Shown: piece by piece, positions 21,100 through 32,804 of the stretch | Position numbering within the stretch: the stretch's first letter is position 1 | Layout: every line of letters begins with the position of its first letter | From: Notamacropus eugenii | Lineage: Eukaryota > Chordata > Mammalia > Diprotodontia > Macropodidae | Assembly (NCBI RefSeq): GCF_028372415.1 | Contig: NC_092872.1 | Span: forward strand, 551,781,705-551,845,704 | Length of the DNA: 64,000 nt | Direction of reading: 5' to 3' | Program-made: the position numbers and the translations under genes | The notes under the pieces: generated by a model | What the model saw: the letters and a program-made list of their open reading frames with translations, nothing else | What the model was told of the DNA's origin: nothing | Database searches by the model: none

Positions 21100-21485
21100 C
21101 AGCTGAAGGAATTTGGGCTATTTAACTCACAAAAGATTCAAATTTGAAAATATTCAAAAATGGGAGAAGGGCATGATGGTTCTTTCTGATATATTTGGAG
21201 GTCTGTCACGTGGAAGAGAAATTAGATGTATACTATATAGAGGCAGAGAGCAGTGCTATGACCAACCAGAGATTTGAGTTTAATTTAAAGAATTTCCTAC
21301 TCATTAGAACTGTCTAAAGTGAAATGGGCTTCCATTAATAGTACAATGTCATTGTTAAAAGTTTGATAGCAGACTTTTGATGACCATTTATTTGTTCAGG
21401 AATTTGGTAGAAAAGATTCTTTTGTCAAACTAGGGTTAGATGAGAAGATCTCTGAGGTTCCTCCTCATGTTCAGATTGATATACC
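21100..21485 (+). mobile_element. CR1/L3-type LINE 3' end
   Basis: 'gagaagggcatgatggttct', 'ctgtcacgtggaagagaaat', 'gaatttcctactcattagaa', 'ctgtctaaagtgaaatgggc' and 'agggttagatgagaagatct' follow the CR1 3' order. Confidence 0.75.
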
Positions 21486-21524
21486 AAGTGGCAAATTTAG
21501 ACCACAAAATAAATTACAGCTGAA

Positions 21525-21695
21525 TAAAATTGTAGACTTCATATAGTCCAATAGCTTTCTTTCTATAGAGGAGAAACTAAAGACCCAAAGAGAAGAAATG
21601 ACTTGCCAAAAATCACGCAGCTACTTCAGTATAGAAAGATCTAGAGTTCATTTGTCCTAAGTCTCAATCCAGTGTTCAATGCTGCCCTATCTCTA
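21525..21695 (-). mobile_element. MIR3-like SINE, antisense
   Basis: 'tagacttcatatagtccaat', 'gaggagaaactaaagaccca' and 'gacttgccaaaaatcacgca' fit MIR3 antisense. Confidence 0.6.
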
Positions 21696-21699
21696 AGGT

Positions 21700-22440
21700 T
21701 TCTTTAGAATAAAGCATAACTGGAATCTCAAGGCCATGGGGGTAGTGTTAATTTTCACCCAATTGGGTTTGACCACAGTGGCCATGATCAGGACAATAAG
21801 CCATCCCTGTTGAAGGCTACTGTGTAAATTCCTCTGAAGTTAAACTACAAGTGTGAGGATTAAATCCCAGGTTATAATATCTTACCAAAATTCATAATGT
21901 CAGTCTGAACTAGTATTTACAATTGAAGAGATGTTATTAGTGGAACAATTTGATTAAATGAACATTGAGCCAAATTATCTCAAATTTATAAGATAACTCT
22001 TATAACAATTTTATGGAAAATTGCTCCTCAAAATTACAGCCTTATAGAGTACACACATTAATAACATACTACAAGGACACATAAATTATATAAGAGGCAT
22101 ATCCCATTGCTTTTGGTTACATTTAATAATGTGATGTTTCTGCAAGGCAAAAGGTATACTATATTATTAAAATATGCTGCATCTTAAAGGCATCTTAAAG
22201 AGCAGCATTAATATCTCCATGGACACACAGAAGACACTGAAATAATAGAGATGAGACTCAAATACTCTCTTTCATCTGCTGAAAACAAACATATGAGCCA
22301 CTGGTAAAGTGAAATGAACTAAGAATAACAATTAATAGATGATAGCGTATCTATCTGTTTTATAGCAATTTGCTACCTTAAAATAAATTGAGGAATGAAT
22401 TCAATTATAAAAAGACTAGATAGTCCAGTTATATAGCAAG
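21700..22440. other. Unassigned sequence
   Basis: No repeat or coding signature recognised over about 740 bp. Confidence 0.35.
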
Positions 22441-22444
22441 GTAA

Positions 22445-22497
22445 TTTTATTCAGTGTAATTCAACAAAAGCTTTTTGGGTGCCTACCGTATGTAATT
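22445..22497 (-). mobile_element. L2 3' end, antisense, left half
   Basis: 'caacaaaagctttttgggtg' and 'cctaccgtatgtaa' begin an antisense L2 terminus that is cut by the SINE at 22498. Confidence 0.65.
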
Positions 22498-22735
22498 GTG
22501 TGAGGTAGCTAGGTGATAGAGTGATAGAGTGGCCTAGAGTTATGAAGACTCAACTTCCTGAGTTCAAATCTGGCCTCAGACACTTACTGTATGACCCTGG
22601 AGAAGTAACTTAACCCTTTTTGCTGCAGTTTCCCCATCTGTAAAATGAGGTAGAGAAGAAAATCCAGTATCTTTGCCAAGAAAACCCCAAATGAGGTCAT
22701 AAAGAATTGGACATGTGAAAATGACTGAACAAAAT
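22498..22735 (+). mobile_element. Marsupial tRNA-derived SINE inside an L2
   Basis: 'gaggtagctaggtgatagag', 'gttcaaatctggcctcagac', 'gtttccccatctgtaaaatg', 'ccaagaaaaccccaaatgag' and 'aaaatgactgaacaaaatta' are a full MAR1/WSINE1-like copy. The flanks 'gtatgtaattg' and 'ttatgtataag' may be a decayed target-site duplication. Confidence 0.85.
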
Positions 22736-22800
22736 TATGTATAAGGCACTGCTCTAGACATCGGTGATACAAAGATAAAAAGTTCAGCCCTTGATGGAGG
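22736..22800 (-). mobile_element. L2 3' end, antisense, right half
   Basis: 'ggcactgctctagacatcgg' and 'tgatacaaagataaaaag' complete the L2 end interrupted at 22497. Confidence 0.7.
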
Positions 22801-22804
22801 TGAG

Positions 22805-24280
22805 GATCTACTGAAGAATTTCACATTCTTTAATAACGTTCATTCTGACATGTTATTTCTTGACGTGCATGCTGACAGGAAGGAGCTCAGTTAGACCCTT
22901 CCAAACCAGAAAAATTATGAGTAGACTCATAGATTGTGGGTCTGTCTTATGAGGCTTATAAAACCAAAGTGCATACAAGATCCACAAAAGAAGATTGGTC
23001 ACTAAATGATGACTTATTTTTCACCACAACCTTTCATGAAACCATTGCCGGAAGTCTAGACATAATGTCTTGCGATTAATAGGAGTACTCATATCTCAAA
23101 GCCATGTTAGGATTTAGAGTATTGAACCTACAGAATTCCCATGTACTGATGTGATCTGGAATTATGGGGAATCAATTGCTATTATGTGTGGAAATGAAAC
23201 AATAGGAAAATAGATTTAAAACTTTTTGAAAGGAATGCATTTTTGATAGTAAGAACTTAAGAGTATTCTCTAAAGGCAACGGTAAACTTTTGGGTCATGT
23301 GGCCAATGAGATGAAAGACTATGATATTTTTCTGATTTTTACAGTCTCTCGAATCTCTCCAAACCAAAAATTAAACGCCAAATGTAAAGCAGTTTTGCCT
23401 GTCTCCATGACTAGGACACCAGAAAACTAAAAGAAGGTGAAATTCTATGAACTAATGCCTAACTGCCACTCATTCACCAACCACTCTGCCACCACAGTAC
23501 GAGTAGCAAGTCTACTCTAGTCACCTTACCTATGGATTTTCAATAAAACACAAACTTATACCTTGGTGCTCCCTCCCTCTTTCCAGTGCTGTGGAGATTA
23601 AATCTAAGCTTCTAAGTGCAGAAATTTACTGGTTTCTTTAATAGCTAGCAGTGTGGTAACATTCTAAGGTACAAAAGATTTCTGTAGGATAATGGAAAAA
23701 CTAGAAAGGCACAGGACATGTGTTTGGGTTTGAAATAAAACTAAACTTTGCCCCCTAACTTCCACTTATTTATTTAATAATTTATTTAATAAACAACAAA
23801 TTCTTTAGGCAGTCAGGAAATAGTAGCTTTAAATACAAAGGAAAGAAAATTTTGATAACTCAAAACTATCTTCCACTCAACAGAAAACAAAAGAGGGAAT
23901 GGAACACAGTGTTCCAAAGATCAATGAGCCCAGAATGCAGCCTAGGGTGATCCGCTCTGCAAATTCTGAGCTTAACGATAAATGATGAAAAGATAGACAT
24001 TCAATAATAAAGAGCCATTTGAAATATGATTAGAAAGGAAACCAGACCTAGAAATACTATTACATTCTTTACTACCCTGGACAATAGAAATAAAGGAAGA
24101 ATGAACTAATACAGTAGCCAGAGAGAGCAACAGCAACAGAGGATGACAGCAAAGAGATCAGTAAGATACTTATTCCTAAATATACACAAATAGACAGGGA
24201 TGAAAGCAGAAGTCAGCAAGAAGAGATGATGGAGAGGTGGGCTTGGGGCACTATGGACAAAGTCATAGCAATCTGTGTAC
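22805..24280. other. Long unassigned block
   Basis: About 1.5 kb in which I recognise no repeat family, RNA or exon. Short TTTATTTAATAA-type runs occur near 23770. Confidence 0.35.
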
Positions 24281-24286
24281 ACCCAC

Positions 24287-24330
24287 ATATATATGTATAT
24301 GTATATGAATACGTATACGTATACGTATAC

Positions 24331-24408
<78 letters not shown>

Positions 24409-24411
24409 ACG
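24287..24411. repeat. (TATATG)n array with a (TATACG)n block
   Basis: About 20 hexanucleotide units. Units near the left carry ACGTAT (24308-24333) and the rest ATGTAT. Because 6 is a multiple of 3 the array stays open in several frames, giving Tyr-Val, Met-Tyr and Ile-His repeats; these are not genes. Confidence 0.95.
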
Positions 24412-24814
24412 AGGCAGGGTCAGGGAAGAGAAAAGTGGAAACCTTGGTTGGATAGTGGGAGGGAGAGTTCCACAGATGAATCTTCCTATAGATGAAGAGG
24501 GAAGTTATTTGAAGGGAGATGGGAACCTTGTAATGGATGTGGTCCACAAGGATTTGATGTTTCAAGAGGTAACTGGTAGTCCTAATACCAGTAGGCATTG
24601 CAATTGGAGCACCTGGGGGGAGTGGGAGGGCATGGACCCAGAATAGAGATTTTTGAGGCAAATTAAAAAGGAAAGTAATTGAGGGAGGATACAGGTCAGT
24701 GGTGGCCTATATAATCAGTGCTGTGGGGTAAAATCCTGTCACAGAGCAGTGTCCTCTCTGTCACCTACAGGAACTAGCATTTTCTTTTGGAGAGGACGGA
24801 TTTGAGAGGCAAGC

Positions 24815-25062
24815 TCTAAAACAGTGTGTGTGTTCATGCTTCCTTGCCAAAGAAGACTATGCCATCAAAGAAATAATGACATCACTTGCACTTGACTTTG
24901 CTTTGAGTGAGTGAGGGCTGTGCAGGTCACCAGCCTCACTTCTCCTCCAGAGCCATCTGAATCCAGTGACCAAATTTTCATCAGGATGATTGGAGATGAC
25001 CCAGGATGAGGCAATTGGGGTTAAGTGACTTGCCCAAAGTCACACAGCTAGAAAAGGCAGTG
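24815..25062 (-). mobile_element. Composite tRNA/RTE-tailed SINE, antisense
   Basis: The reverse complement reads 'gtgactttgggcaagtcact', 'gggtcatctccaatcatcct', 'tggtcactggattcagatgg', 'ggtgacctgcacagccctca' and an 'ggcaaggaagcatgaacaca' end, matching 54815-55115 in order. The tail resembles RTE 3' ends. Confidence 0.85.
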
Positions 25063-26781
25063 ACAGAAACCCCTTAGAGGATATCTCCCAAAATGAATAC
25101 CTTGGAAGTTTTGATTGCATGAGGAATTAAGAAAGTAGAAAGGGACTAGCTAAGACTATGGACCATGAACAAGAGAATGAGTCTAGAATAGACTAGGATA
25201 GCTAATGAAGAGAATAAAAGAGAAATCCTCTTTCAAAAGGGGTGCAAAAATAAAATAAAAACTAACTTACTAAACAATTAATTAATTGAAGGGGAGAAAA
25301 AGGGAGAATCTATTTGTCTGAAAAGAGGGAAAAAAAGGGGTGATCATTAAATAATCAGATAAAAGTAGGAAAGAAAAAGGAACTACTAAGTAAAACTTCA
25401 CAGGAAAAGAGGTAATATGGGAAGGAGTATCAAGGTGAGGGGAAGAGAGCCTGTGAAAAAGGTCTATCATTAAAAAAGACATTAAGCTAAAGTAAAGAGG
25501 CACAGTATTATTTTTAACAAAAGGAAAGGGGAAAATTCAAACTTAAAAACAACATTAGAGATAATTGGAGGAAAATGTAAATCTAACTTGAAAAGTGAAT
25601 GGATTAAGCAGTTCAATTAAACAAAAAGAGTGACAGATTAGATAATAAGATAAAACCCAACAATCTCTTGCTTATGACAAACATATTTTAAAAACAGACA
25701 TATACAAAATAAAACTGAGGGCAGAGGAAAAATAATGCCTTATATGAATCCAAGAAAGGAGGAGTTGCAATCACGCTATCTGACAAAGTAAATAAAAAAT
25801 TCAAAAATGAAAAAGCTATAAACAAAGAAATTCCATTATTTTAAAAGGAACCATAGATAAACCAATATCATTACTAAATTTATATGCTAGAAATTACCTG
25901 GCTGAATTCATAAAGGAAAATATTAACTGAATTATAAGAAGATCCAAACAATAATATAGTAGTGACAGAAGTCTTCAATTTCCCTTTATTGGTTTTGGAT
26001 AAGTCTGGCAGAAAGATTAACAAAAGGGAAAATATGGAGCTAAACAAATTGCTAGAGAACCTAGAGCTGAAAGACTTATGGCATCCTCTAAATGGAACTG
26101 CAAAAGGATATATATCCATACATATAGTTATGCAGATAGGCATGCATACAAATGTACATACATAAATATAGATGCATATATCCACACCACATGGCACTTT
26201 TACAAAAATTAACCAATTATTAGGGCACAGAGATATTGAAAAATTGTAAAAAGGAAGAAATAATAAATGCATCCTTTAAATACCATGATATTATAATAGT
26301 CAATAATAATATCATAATATAACAATAGTGGATGCAAACAAAAGACACAGATGCAAATGTAGATTTGACAATGAAATACTAAATCTGCAAAATAAACTGC
26401 CAGAATCAATCAGGTTTCTATATTATAACAAAATCCAAGAAGCAATAATACAAATGGAAATCCCATTTGAAATAACTACAAAATGCTTGAAATTTCTGGG
26501 AATTACTCCATCAGATCATACCAAAGAATAATATAGGTTAAATTAAAAAGTATTTCTTATAAAAATATAGAACAATTTAAATATTTGGAAGAATATTCAG
26601 TGCTCATGTCTGGTATAATAAAAATAATACTATCAGAATTAATTTATATTAATCAATTTATAATTAAATATTATGCCAGTCATACGACTGAGGGGAAATT
26701 TTATAGTTATTGATAAAAGAATGAAATTCATTGGAAAAACAAAAAATCTAGACTATGAAGGTAAATTTTTAAATGAGGAAT

Positions 26782-26863
26782 AAAAAAGAGATGGAGAGAC
26801 AAAGACAGAGATAAAGAGAGAGACAGAGAGAGAAAAAGAGGCAGAGATGGAGAGATGGAGGGG

Positions 26864-26911
<48 letters not shown>

Positions 26912-26917
26912 AGAAGA
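26782..26917. repeat. Purine-rich tract with (AG)n core
   Basis: GA-rich from 26782, pure AG dinucleotides from about 26867 to 26907, inside the L1-like element. It yields artificial Leu-Ser and Arg-Glu open frames on the two strands. Confidence 0.95.
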
Positions 26918-27354
26918 CAAGATAAACAAGGGAGTATCAGAAATAATGAAACTAATACCATGTTTTAAAAAAATGGAAAACATAAATTGCCTAGGAAAGA
27001 ACTACTTTTTTAATATAAACTTTTGGATAAACTGGAAAACTGATTGGCAGAAATTGACTTAGATCAACACTTCACATTATATTCTACAATATATTCTAAA
27101 TGCATAATAATATTAAAGTTCATACTATTAAAAAATAGAGGATAAGTAGATCATTAACCTCTCCCAGCTATGGGTAGGAGATTTATTCTTAACTAGTCAA
27201 AGGGTAGAAGCAATTTTAAATAAATAACTTTGATCACATACAACTCAAAAGCTTTAGCACAGACAAAATTAATGCAAGATTAATGCATAAAAAATGGAAG
27301 TATTGAATGGATAAAATTAAATCCTTGTATTTCTCTGATCAGGGATTGGTATCC

Positions 27355-27355
27355 A

Positions 27356-27420
<65 letters not shown>

Positions 27421-27472
27421 TATGTACACATACATATATATACATATACATAATATGTATATATATACACAC
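27355..27472. repeat. (TA)n/(CA)n microsatellite
   Basis: A TA tract of about 50 bp continuing into mixed TACA/CACA units within the L1-like LINE. Confidence 0.95.
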
Positions 27473-28335
27473 AATCATTGAGTATATATTAGACTAATAG
27501 CCGTTCTTAAATTTATAAATGTCCAAAGGATGTGAACAAATGCTTTTCAAAAGAAGTTACAAAGTATTTGTAACCTCATGAAAGAGTGCTCCAAATCACT
27601 TGTAAGAGAGATGTGAATCAAAACAGTCTTGAGATTTCATCTCACATCCCGGAAATTAGCAAAGATGACAAAAATGACAATAATTAGTGTTGGAAGGGTT
27701 GTGAGATAATAGGCATGATACATTACTGGTGAAACTGTGAAATGGGTACAGTCATGTTGGAAAATAGTTTGGAATTATGCAAATAAAGTGAGTGAAGTGT
27801 CCATACCTTTTGAAAAAGAAACTCTATTGCTGGCTAATAATTCAAGAAAAATTGGTAAGAAGAAAGTCCAAAGTACAAGTACACCAAAATATTTATATCA
27901 GAAATTTTTTGTTATAGGAAATAATAATTGGAAATAAAATAGACATCCATCAATTGGGGAATGATTAAATAAAATGTGGTACATAAATGTAACAGAAATA
28001 AGGTGATGAATACAGAGCAGCAGCATGGAAAGATCTAAGTATACTGTTATAGAGTGTTATAGAGTGTCTCTTGGCTCTAAAGAGAGCCAAGAAAACAACA
28101 TACACAATATCTACAGCATAAGTGGAAGGAATGACCACACACAAATCATAAATGAATGTAGAAAAATTTACAGATCAAGCATGACTTGAATCAAGAGATA
28201 GGAGGGGATACCCCCAATGCACCATGTCTTGGCGACAGGAGTTCCGTAGGGTTTAGACGTTGCATATGTTTTTGAACTTTTATAACGTATTATAAATTAT
28301 GTTAATTTTTTTCTTTCTCTCTTCCTCCCCCTCAT

Positions 28336-28392
28336 ATCTAATTCTGTAAAAGGGACTTCAGAGGAAACTTCAACTGACTATTGATAAGAATC
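28336..28392 (+). repeat. Direct repeat, copy 1 (pairs with 29886-29943)
   Basis: 'ctaattctgtaaaagggact', 'gaggaaacttcaa' and 'taagaatctactc' recur in the same order 1.55 kb away, with the RPL7 retrocopy between them. Source unknown. Confidence 0.75.
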
Positions 28393-28465
28393 TACTCATT
28401 CTCTTCCTTCTTTTGTCTTTAAAAATACTATTTATGCTCTTTTTCTGACTGGAGTCACGACAGGC

Positions 28466-29250
28466 ATGGAAGAAAAGAAGTTACCATCCATTCCAGAATC
28501 CCTTCTGAAAAAGTGAAAGACTTTCACACTACTGAAGGATAAATGCCTGATTAAGAAGGTGGTTATAAAAAAGCTCCATGAAATATGGAGAAAAGTTATC
28601 TATGAAAAAGCTAAAGTCTACCATAAGGGATACAAACAGATGTACAGAAGTGAAATCCGGCTGGCTAGAATGGCATGCAAAGCTGGCCATTGCTATATAC
28701 CTGCTGAACTCAAGTTAGCTTTTGTGATTAGAATCAGAGGTGTCAATGCTATTGGCCCAAAGATACAAAAAGTATTGCAGCTTCTTTATCTTCATCAAAT
28801 CTTCAATGACACTTTTGTTAAGCTTAACAAGGCCTCAATTAACATGCTGAGGATTGTGGAATCATACCTTGCTTGGGGTTACTCAAACCTGAAGTCTGTG
28901 AATGACTTGATTTACAAACGTGATTATGGCAAGATCAAGAAAACAGAGATTTGCCCAGACAGATAATGCCTTTGTTGCAAAATCTCTTGGTAAATATGGA
29001 ATTATCTGCATTGAGGACTTCATCCTGGAGATCTACACTGTTGGCAAACACTTCAAAGCTGACAACAACTTCTTGTGGCCCTTCAATTTACCTCCATGAG
29101 GCAGAATGAAGAAAAAGATTACACATTTTATGTAAGGTGGAGATGCTGGTAACAGGGAAGACCATATCATCAGACATTAGAAGAATGAATTAAAGGTCTC
29201 TACCATGATTATTTTTCTAATGGTCTGTTAATAAAAAAATAAATAAAACA
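28466..29250 (+). pseudogene. RPL7: RPL7 processed pseudogene
   Basis: RPL7 is the 60S ribosomal protein uL30. The ATG at 28466 begins MEEKK...PSIPESLLKK, then a stop follows within about 20 codons. The clearest part (28590-28960) reads [88 protein letters not shown] frame change near 28950 precedes [52 protein letters not shown] and a stop ending at 29193. An intron-free, full-length copy followed by a 3' UTR with AATAAA signals (about 29230) marks a retrocopy. At least two stops and one frameshift make it non-functional. No promoter of its own is visible. Confidence 0.95.
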
Positions 29251-29640
29251 TTATTTTTTATATAGTATGGATCTCTGAGAGATAAAAGATACTGGGGAAA
29301 ATTATGATGTGAAAAATAAAAGTCATCAATAAAAATATTAAAAAAAATAAAAGCAGGGGTAGCCCCTACCTCAAAACAGCTTGAGTATTCTCAATTAGTC
29401 CACAAATGTTTGGGAAGTGCTGGTTACCAGCAAGACCAACTTCCTTCAACTGCTCCTTCATAGCAGTAATTGAAGATATCATAAGGACGCAGTTTTATAT
29501 TTCCATTGGCACTGGTGATTTTTATTGATTAGTTACCATGATTTATGAGAATCAAACTATTTTGGAATATCAGTTTATATCTAGAGATGATAATTTTCAC
29601 TGAGTCAGAAACTTACAGTTGCTACCTGGAATGACATTTT
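29251..29640. other. Unassigned sequence after RPL7 retrocopy
   Basis: An A-rich patch at 29325-29352 may be part of an old poly-A tail. The rest is unrecognised. Confidence 0.35.
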
Positions 29641-29654
29641 GTTTGTAAACCTAC

Positions 29655-29790
29655 CTTTGTCAATCAATCAATCAACAGGTATTTATTAAGCATTAACTAT
29701 GTACCAGGTACTATGCAAGGTGCTACAAAGGGGTTACTAAGGCAAAAAAAAATGAATATTTGTCCTCAAGAAACTTAAAGTTTATCTCTG
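29655..29790 (-). mobile_element. L2 3' end, antisense
   Basis: 'tcaatcaatcaatcaacagg', 'tatttattaagcattaacta', 'tgtaccaggtactatgcaag' and 'gtcctcaagaaacttaaagt' are a well-kept antisense L2 terminus. Confidence 0.85.
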
Positions 29791-29885
29791 CTAAGTAATT
29801 TCCCCCCTGTTGGTTTTTCCCCAATATTATTCAGAAGTCTTATGAAAATAAAATGAGGTTCCCTGATGAAATTTTTAAAAACTCT

Positions 29886-29943
29886 CTAATTCTATAAAAG
29901 GAGCTTCTGAGGACACTTCAAACAATTATTAATAAGAATCTAC
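29886..29943 (+). repeat. Direct repeat, copy 2 (pairs with 28336-28392)
   Basis: 'ctaattctataaaaggagct', 'gaggacacttcaa' and 'taagaatctactc' parallel copy 1 with roughly four-fifths identity by eye. Confidence 0.75.
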
Positions 29944-29959
29944 TCTATCACATACTTGA

Positions 29960-30095
29960 AAATTGCAGTTCAATCTCTGTTTGAAAATTTCTAATGAGGA
30001 GAAACTCATTGCCTCCCAAGGTAACTGATTCCAATCTTTTATAGCTATAATTGTTTGGAAACCTTTTCTTTCAATTGCATCAAATTTATGTTCAT
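29960..30095 (-). mobile_element. CR1/L3-type 3' end, antisense
   Basis: 'caatctctgtttgaaaattt', 'ctaatgaggagaaactcatt', 'gcctcccaaggtaactgatt' and 'tataattgtttggaaacctt' are the reverse complement of the CR1 3' end. Confidence 0.7.
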
Positions 30096-30129
30096 AGACT
30101 ATCAATGTGAAACCTTGCCTCCCTCAATG

Positions 30130-30950
30130 TAAAGAGGCTCAGCACAAGAAATTCATCCACCAAGAAATGTATTATTTCTAGGCACAGTAACTCATGATTA
30201 GTCCCATTCTGTACAACCTGTATCTCAAAGATTTAGATGAGAATGTCGTGCTCATTAAAGCTATAAATTGCACAAACTTAATATTATTTAAAGTTCTAGG
30301 TTTAAAAAGATGATGTTATATTAGAATGACCAATTACATTCAATAAAAGGCAATTTATCAGAAGCACATGTCTACATGCAGATTAAAAGGTCGTCTTCAT
30401 AGGAAGAGTACAGGGAAATAGTGATGAGACAATTCCATGTGACAAGCATCTGGGGTCTTAGTGAACAGGTTTAAAATGAGTCATCAGTGCAGGGAAAAAA
30501 TGCTGATCTCAATGACAATAAGGGAGGTATCTCAAATAAGGGAAGGTGGTACTCTGCCTTGGGCAAACCACTTATGAAGTATTGTGCTAATTTCTAGGCA
30601 TTACATCTTATGAAACATTAATAATTGAAACAAGACATACATAGGTATTGAGGAGGGTATGGAGGGCTATACTATTCATTCAGTGGTTGAAGACATTTGA
30701 GGGGTTTAGCTACAAGATAAGATTTGTAGAGGGCATAATAACTGTTCTCAAGCATTTGAAGATTTCTCAAGTGGAAGTGCTATGAGACTTGATTTACTAG
30801 ATCATAGCAAGAAGAATTAGAAGCCATTTGTGAGAGCTTCAGGGGGGCACATTTAGGCATGATGTGACTAAGAACTTCCTAGTCATTAGAACTGTCTGTA
30901 AGTGGAACAAACCACTTCTATAGTGGGAAACTGTGGGTTCCCTCTTACTG
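30130..30950 (+). mobile_element. CR1/L3-type LINE 3' region
   Basis: 'ctcaaagatttagatgagaa', 'ctataaattgcacaaactta', 'ctctgccttgggcaaaccac', 'agggcataataactgttctc', 'gaacttcctagtcattagaa' and 'ctgtctgtaagtggaacaaa' follow the same order as 9190-10325. Confidence 0.7.
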
Positions 30951-31880
30951 GATGTCTCATTTTCTCCCCAAACCACCTCTTCTCCCTAACTTCTCCTTTT
31001 TCTTGTCAGGGCATCATCATGCTACTAGTCATCTAAGTTCTAGAGAATTCTCACTTTGGAATTATCTACAACTCTTGACTTTTCCTCATCCCCTATATCC
31101 AATAGTTAACAAGCTTACCAAGTCTTGTCAGTTCTATGTTATAGCATCACTTCCATCTCTCCCCTTCCTTCCATTCATGTGCCTGCCTACAATCCTCATT
31201 CAGGTACTCATCACTCCTCACCTGGTCTATTACAATAACCTCCTAATAGTTCTCCCTAATTCTGGTAGCTGGTATCTATTCTTCACACTCCATACAAATT
31301 GATATTCTGCAAGCACAGGTCTCCCTATGACATTCCTGTGCTCAAGAAGTTCCAGGGGCTCCCTATTGGCTTTAGGATGAAATATAAACTCTTCCATTTT
31401 CCATTTGAAGTCCATCATAGTCTGGCATCAGTTTACCTCTTTGGATTTATAAAATGTTACTCTCCTTCATTTATCCTACATTCCAGTCAAACTAGATTCC
31501 TTGTTGCTCCTCCAGCATGTCAGTCTATCTTGTATCTGCAGTCATTTGTACAAACTGTTTTTCATGGATAGAATGTATTTCCTCCTCATCTCTATCAAAA
31601 AGCACTTATAGCTTTCTTTGTAATATAATTCTAATTCTATCTTCTAAATGAGCCCTATCCTGGTCCTTTTTGTGTGGCTAGGTGAGCCACTCCCAACTCC
31701 CAATTACTTTTCATTTATTTTGTATATGGTTTTGTGTGTGTGTGTTTATGTCCCTGTTGTTTCCTCCAGTAGAATGTAAGTTCCTTGAGGAAAGGGACTA
31801 TGCTTTTGTCACTGAGTTGCCAATACCTCCTTGCTAGTGTCTGGCAAGGAGATTATTAGATATTCACTGAATTATCATAC
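30951..31880 (+). mobile_element. Long L2 LINE 3' segment
   Basis: 'ccaagtcttgtcagttctat', 'aggtactcatcactcctcac', 'ctggtctattacaataacct', 'ccaggggctccctattggct', 'ttaggatgaaatataaactc', 'agtagaatgtaagttccttg' and 'gtctggcaaggagattatta' give about 930 bp of L2 in order. Open frames inside are L2 remnants. Confidence 0.85.
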
Positions 31881-31889
31881 AGATAAGTT

Positions 31890-32590
31890 CAGAGATAGTT
31901 CCAGTTCTTCTCAAACTACTTGGGTTGTAAGGCACCACATATATGCATCCTTTGCCTTCAGTGGTTAGGCTCTATTTCTTAGGCAGATTGCTTAGAAAAT
32001 TCCAGTTGATGCATAGGGTGAGGATGAGTTCCTGATTTGTTAGGTATTTTCCACTGCTTTCCTGACCTGGAAATAACAAAAAAGTAACCCCACTCTTAAT
32101 TAACTAGTGGTTCCTGTAAAAGGAAATGTGCATGTCTTCTTGGAGTATATGTATGCTCTGGGGTAGAAACATAATGCATTAATATGACTGTTTCATTCAG
32201 AATACTCCAAGTATATGTGTGGAAGGGGAAAAAGAGAATACAGGTATCAGATGCTGAGCTTGTTTACTTTCTGACTTATGGATAGAAATGTTGTGATGTA
32301 TTATGGGTATTGAATATGTTTCTCATCTATTCTAACTGTATGACAGTTTTACAGTTGATAGAAAGAGGATTCCTTCCATTTCCTTGAGGAAATAATGACC
32401 TAATGAATAGTTCATTTTTCTGTTGAAACACCAGAATCAGGGAATATCAGAAGTCATTCATGATCAGAGGCAGTGGGGGAACAACAGAAAATGTACTAAG
32501 CATGACTTAAGTACTCCTGGAAAGTTCTAGGATTATCAACTTTACACTGACATTTAGTAACATGATCACTTACTAGCATGTTACTGAAAC
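31890..32590. other. Unassigned sequence
   Basis: No gene, RNA or repeat family recognised. Confidence 0.35.
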
Positions 32591-32599
32591 TTTCTAGGC

Positions 32600-32804
32600 T
32601 CCAGCTTCTTAATCTGGAAGATAAGGATCACAGCGTCTAGATCACACAGAGGCATGTTAGAGATTCTTTAGCCCAACATTCATTTTTACAGATGAAGACA
32701 CTGAGGCTCAGAGAGATTCAGTAAGCCACTAAAGTTCATGCAGTTAAAAAGCAGCAGTGTAATGATTTGAATCCAGGGCCTTTAATTCTCAAACCAGTGG
32801 TTTC
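32600..32804 (-). mobile_element. MIR/MIR3 SINE, antisense
   Basis: 'ttttacagatgaagacactg', 'aggctcagagagattcagta', 'gatttgaatccagggccttt' and 'gtttctctgctacaac' are an antisense MIR abutting the NUMT. Confidence 0.7.

Larger units (their letters stand above)
25090..28340 (+). mobile_element. L1/HAL1-like LINE, sense, about 3 kb
   Basis: Fragments of L1-type ORF2 in order: KKGGVAITLSDKVNKKFKNEKAI-like text near 25757, LELKDLWHPLNG (26065), EIPFEITTKCLKFLGI (26455-26505), later KINxxNG-like coding near 27250, WNYANKV (27770), and a 3' end with 'catccatcaattggggaatg' (27945). Dead, with many stops and three simple-repeat expansions inside. The left edge is uncertain. Confidence 0.7.

Noticed and set aside
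24226-24661. Overlapping open frames on both strands with Tyr-Val, Met-Tyr and Ile-His repeats
   Set aside because: They are products of the hexanucleotide array, whose unit length is a multiple of three.
26728-26983. Leu-Ser-rich membrane-like open frames
   Set aside because: They translate the antisense of the (AG)n tract.
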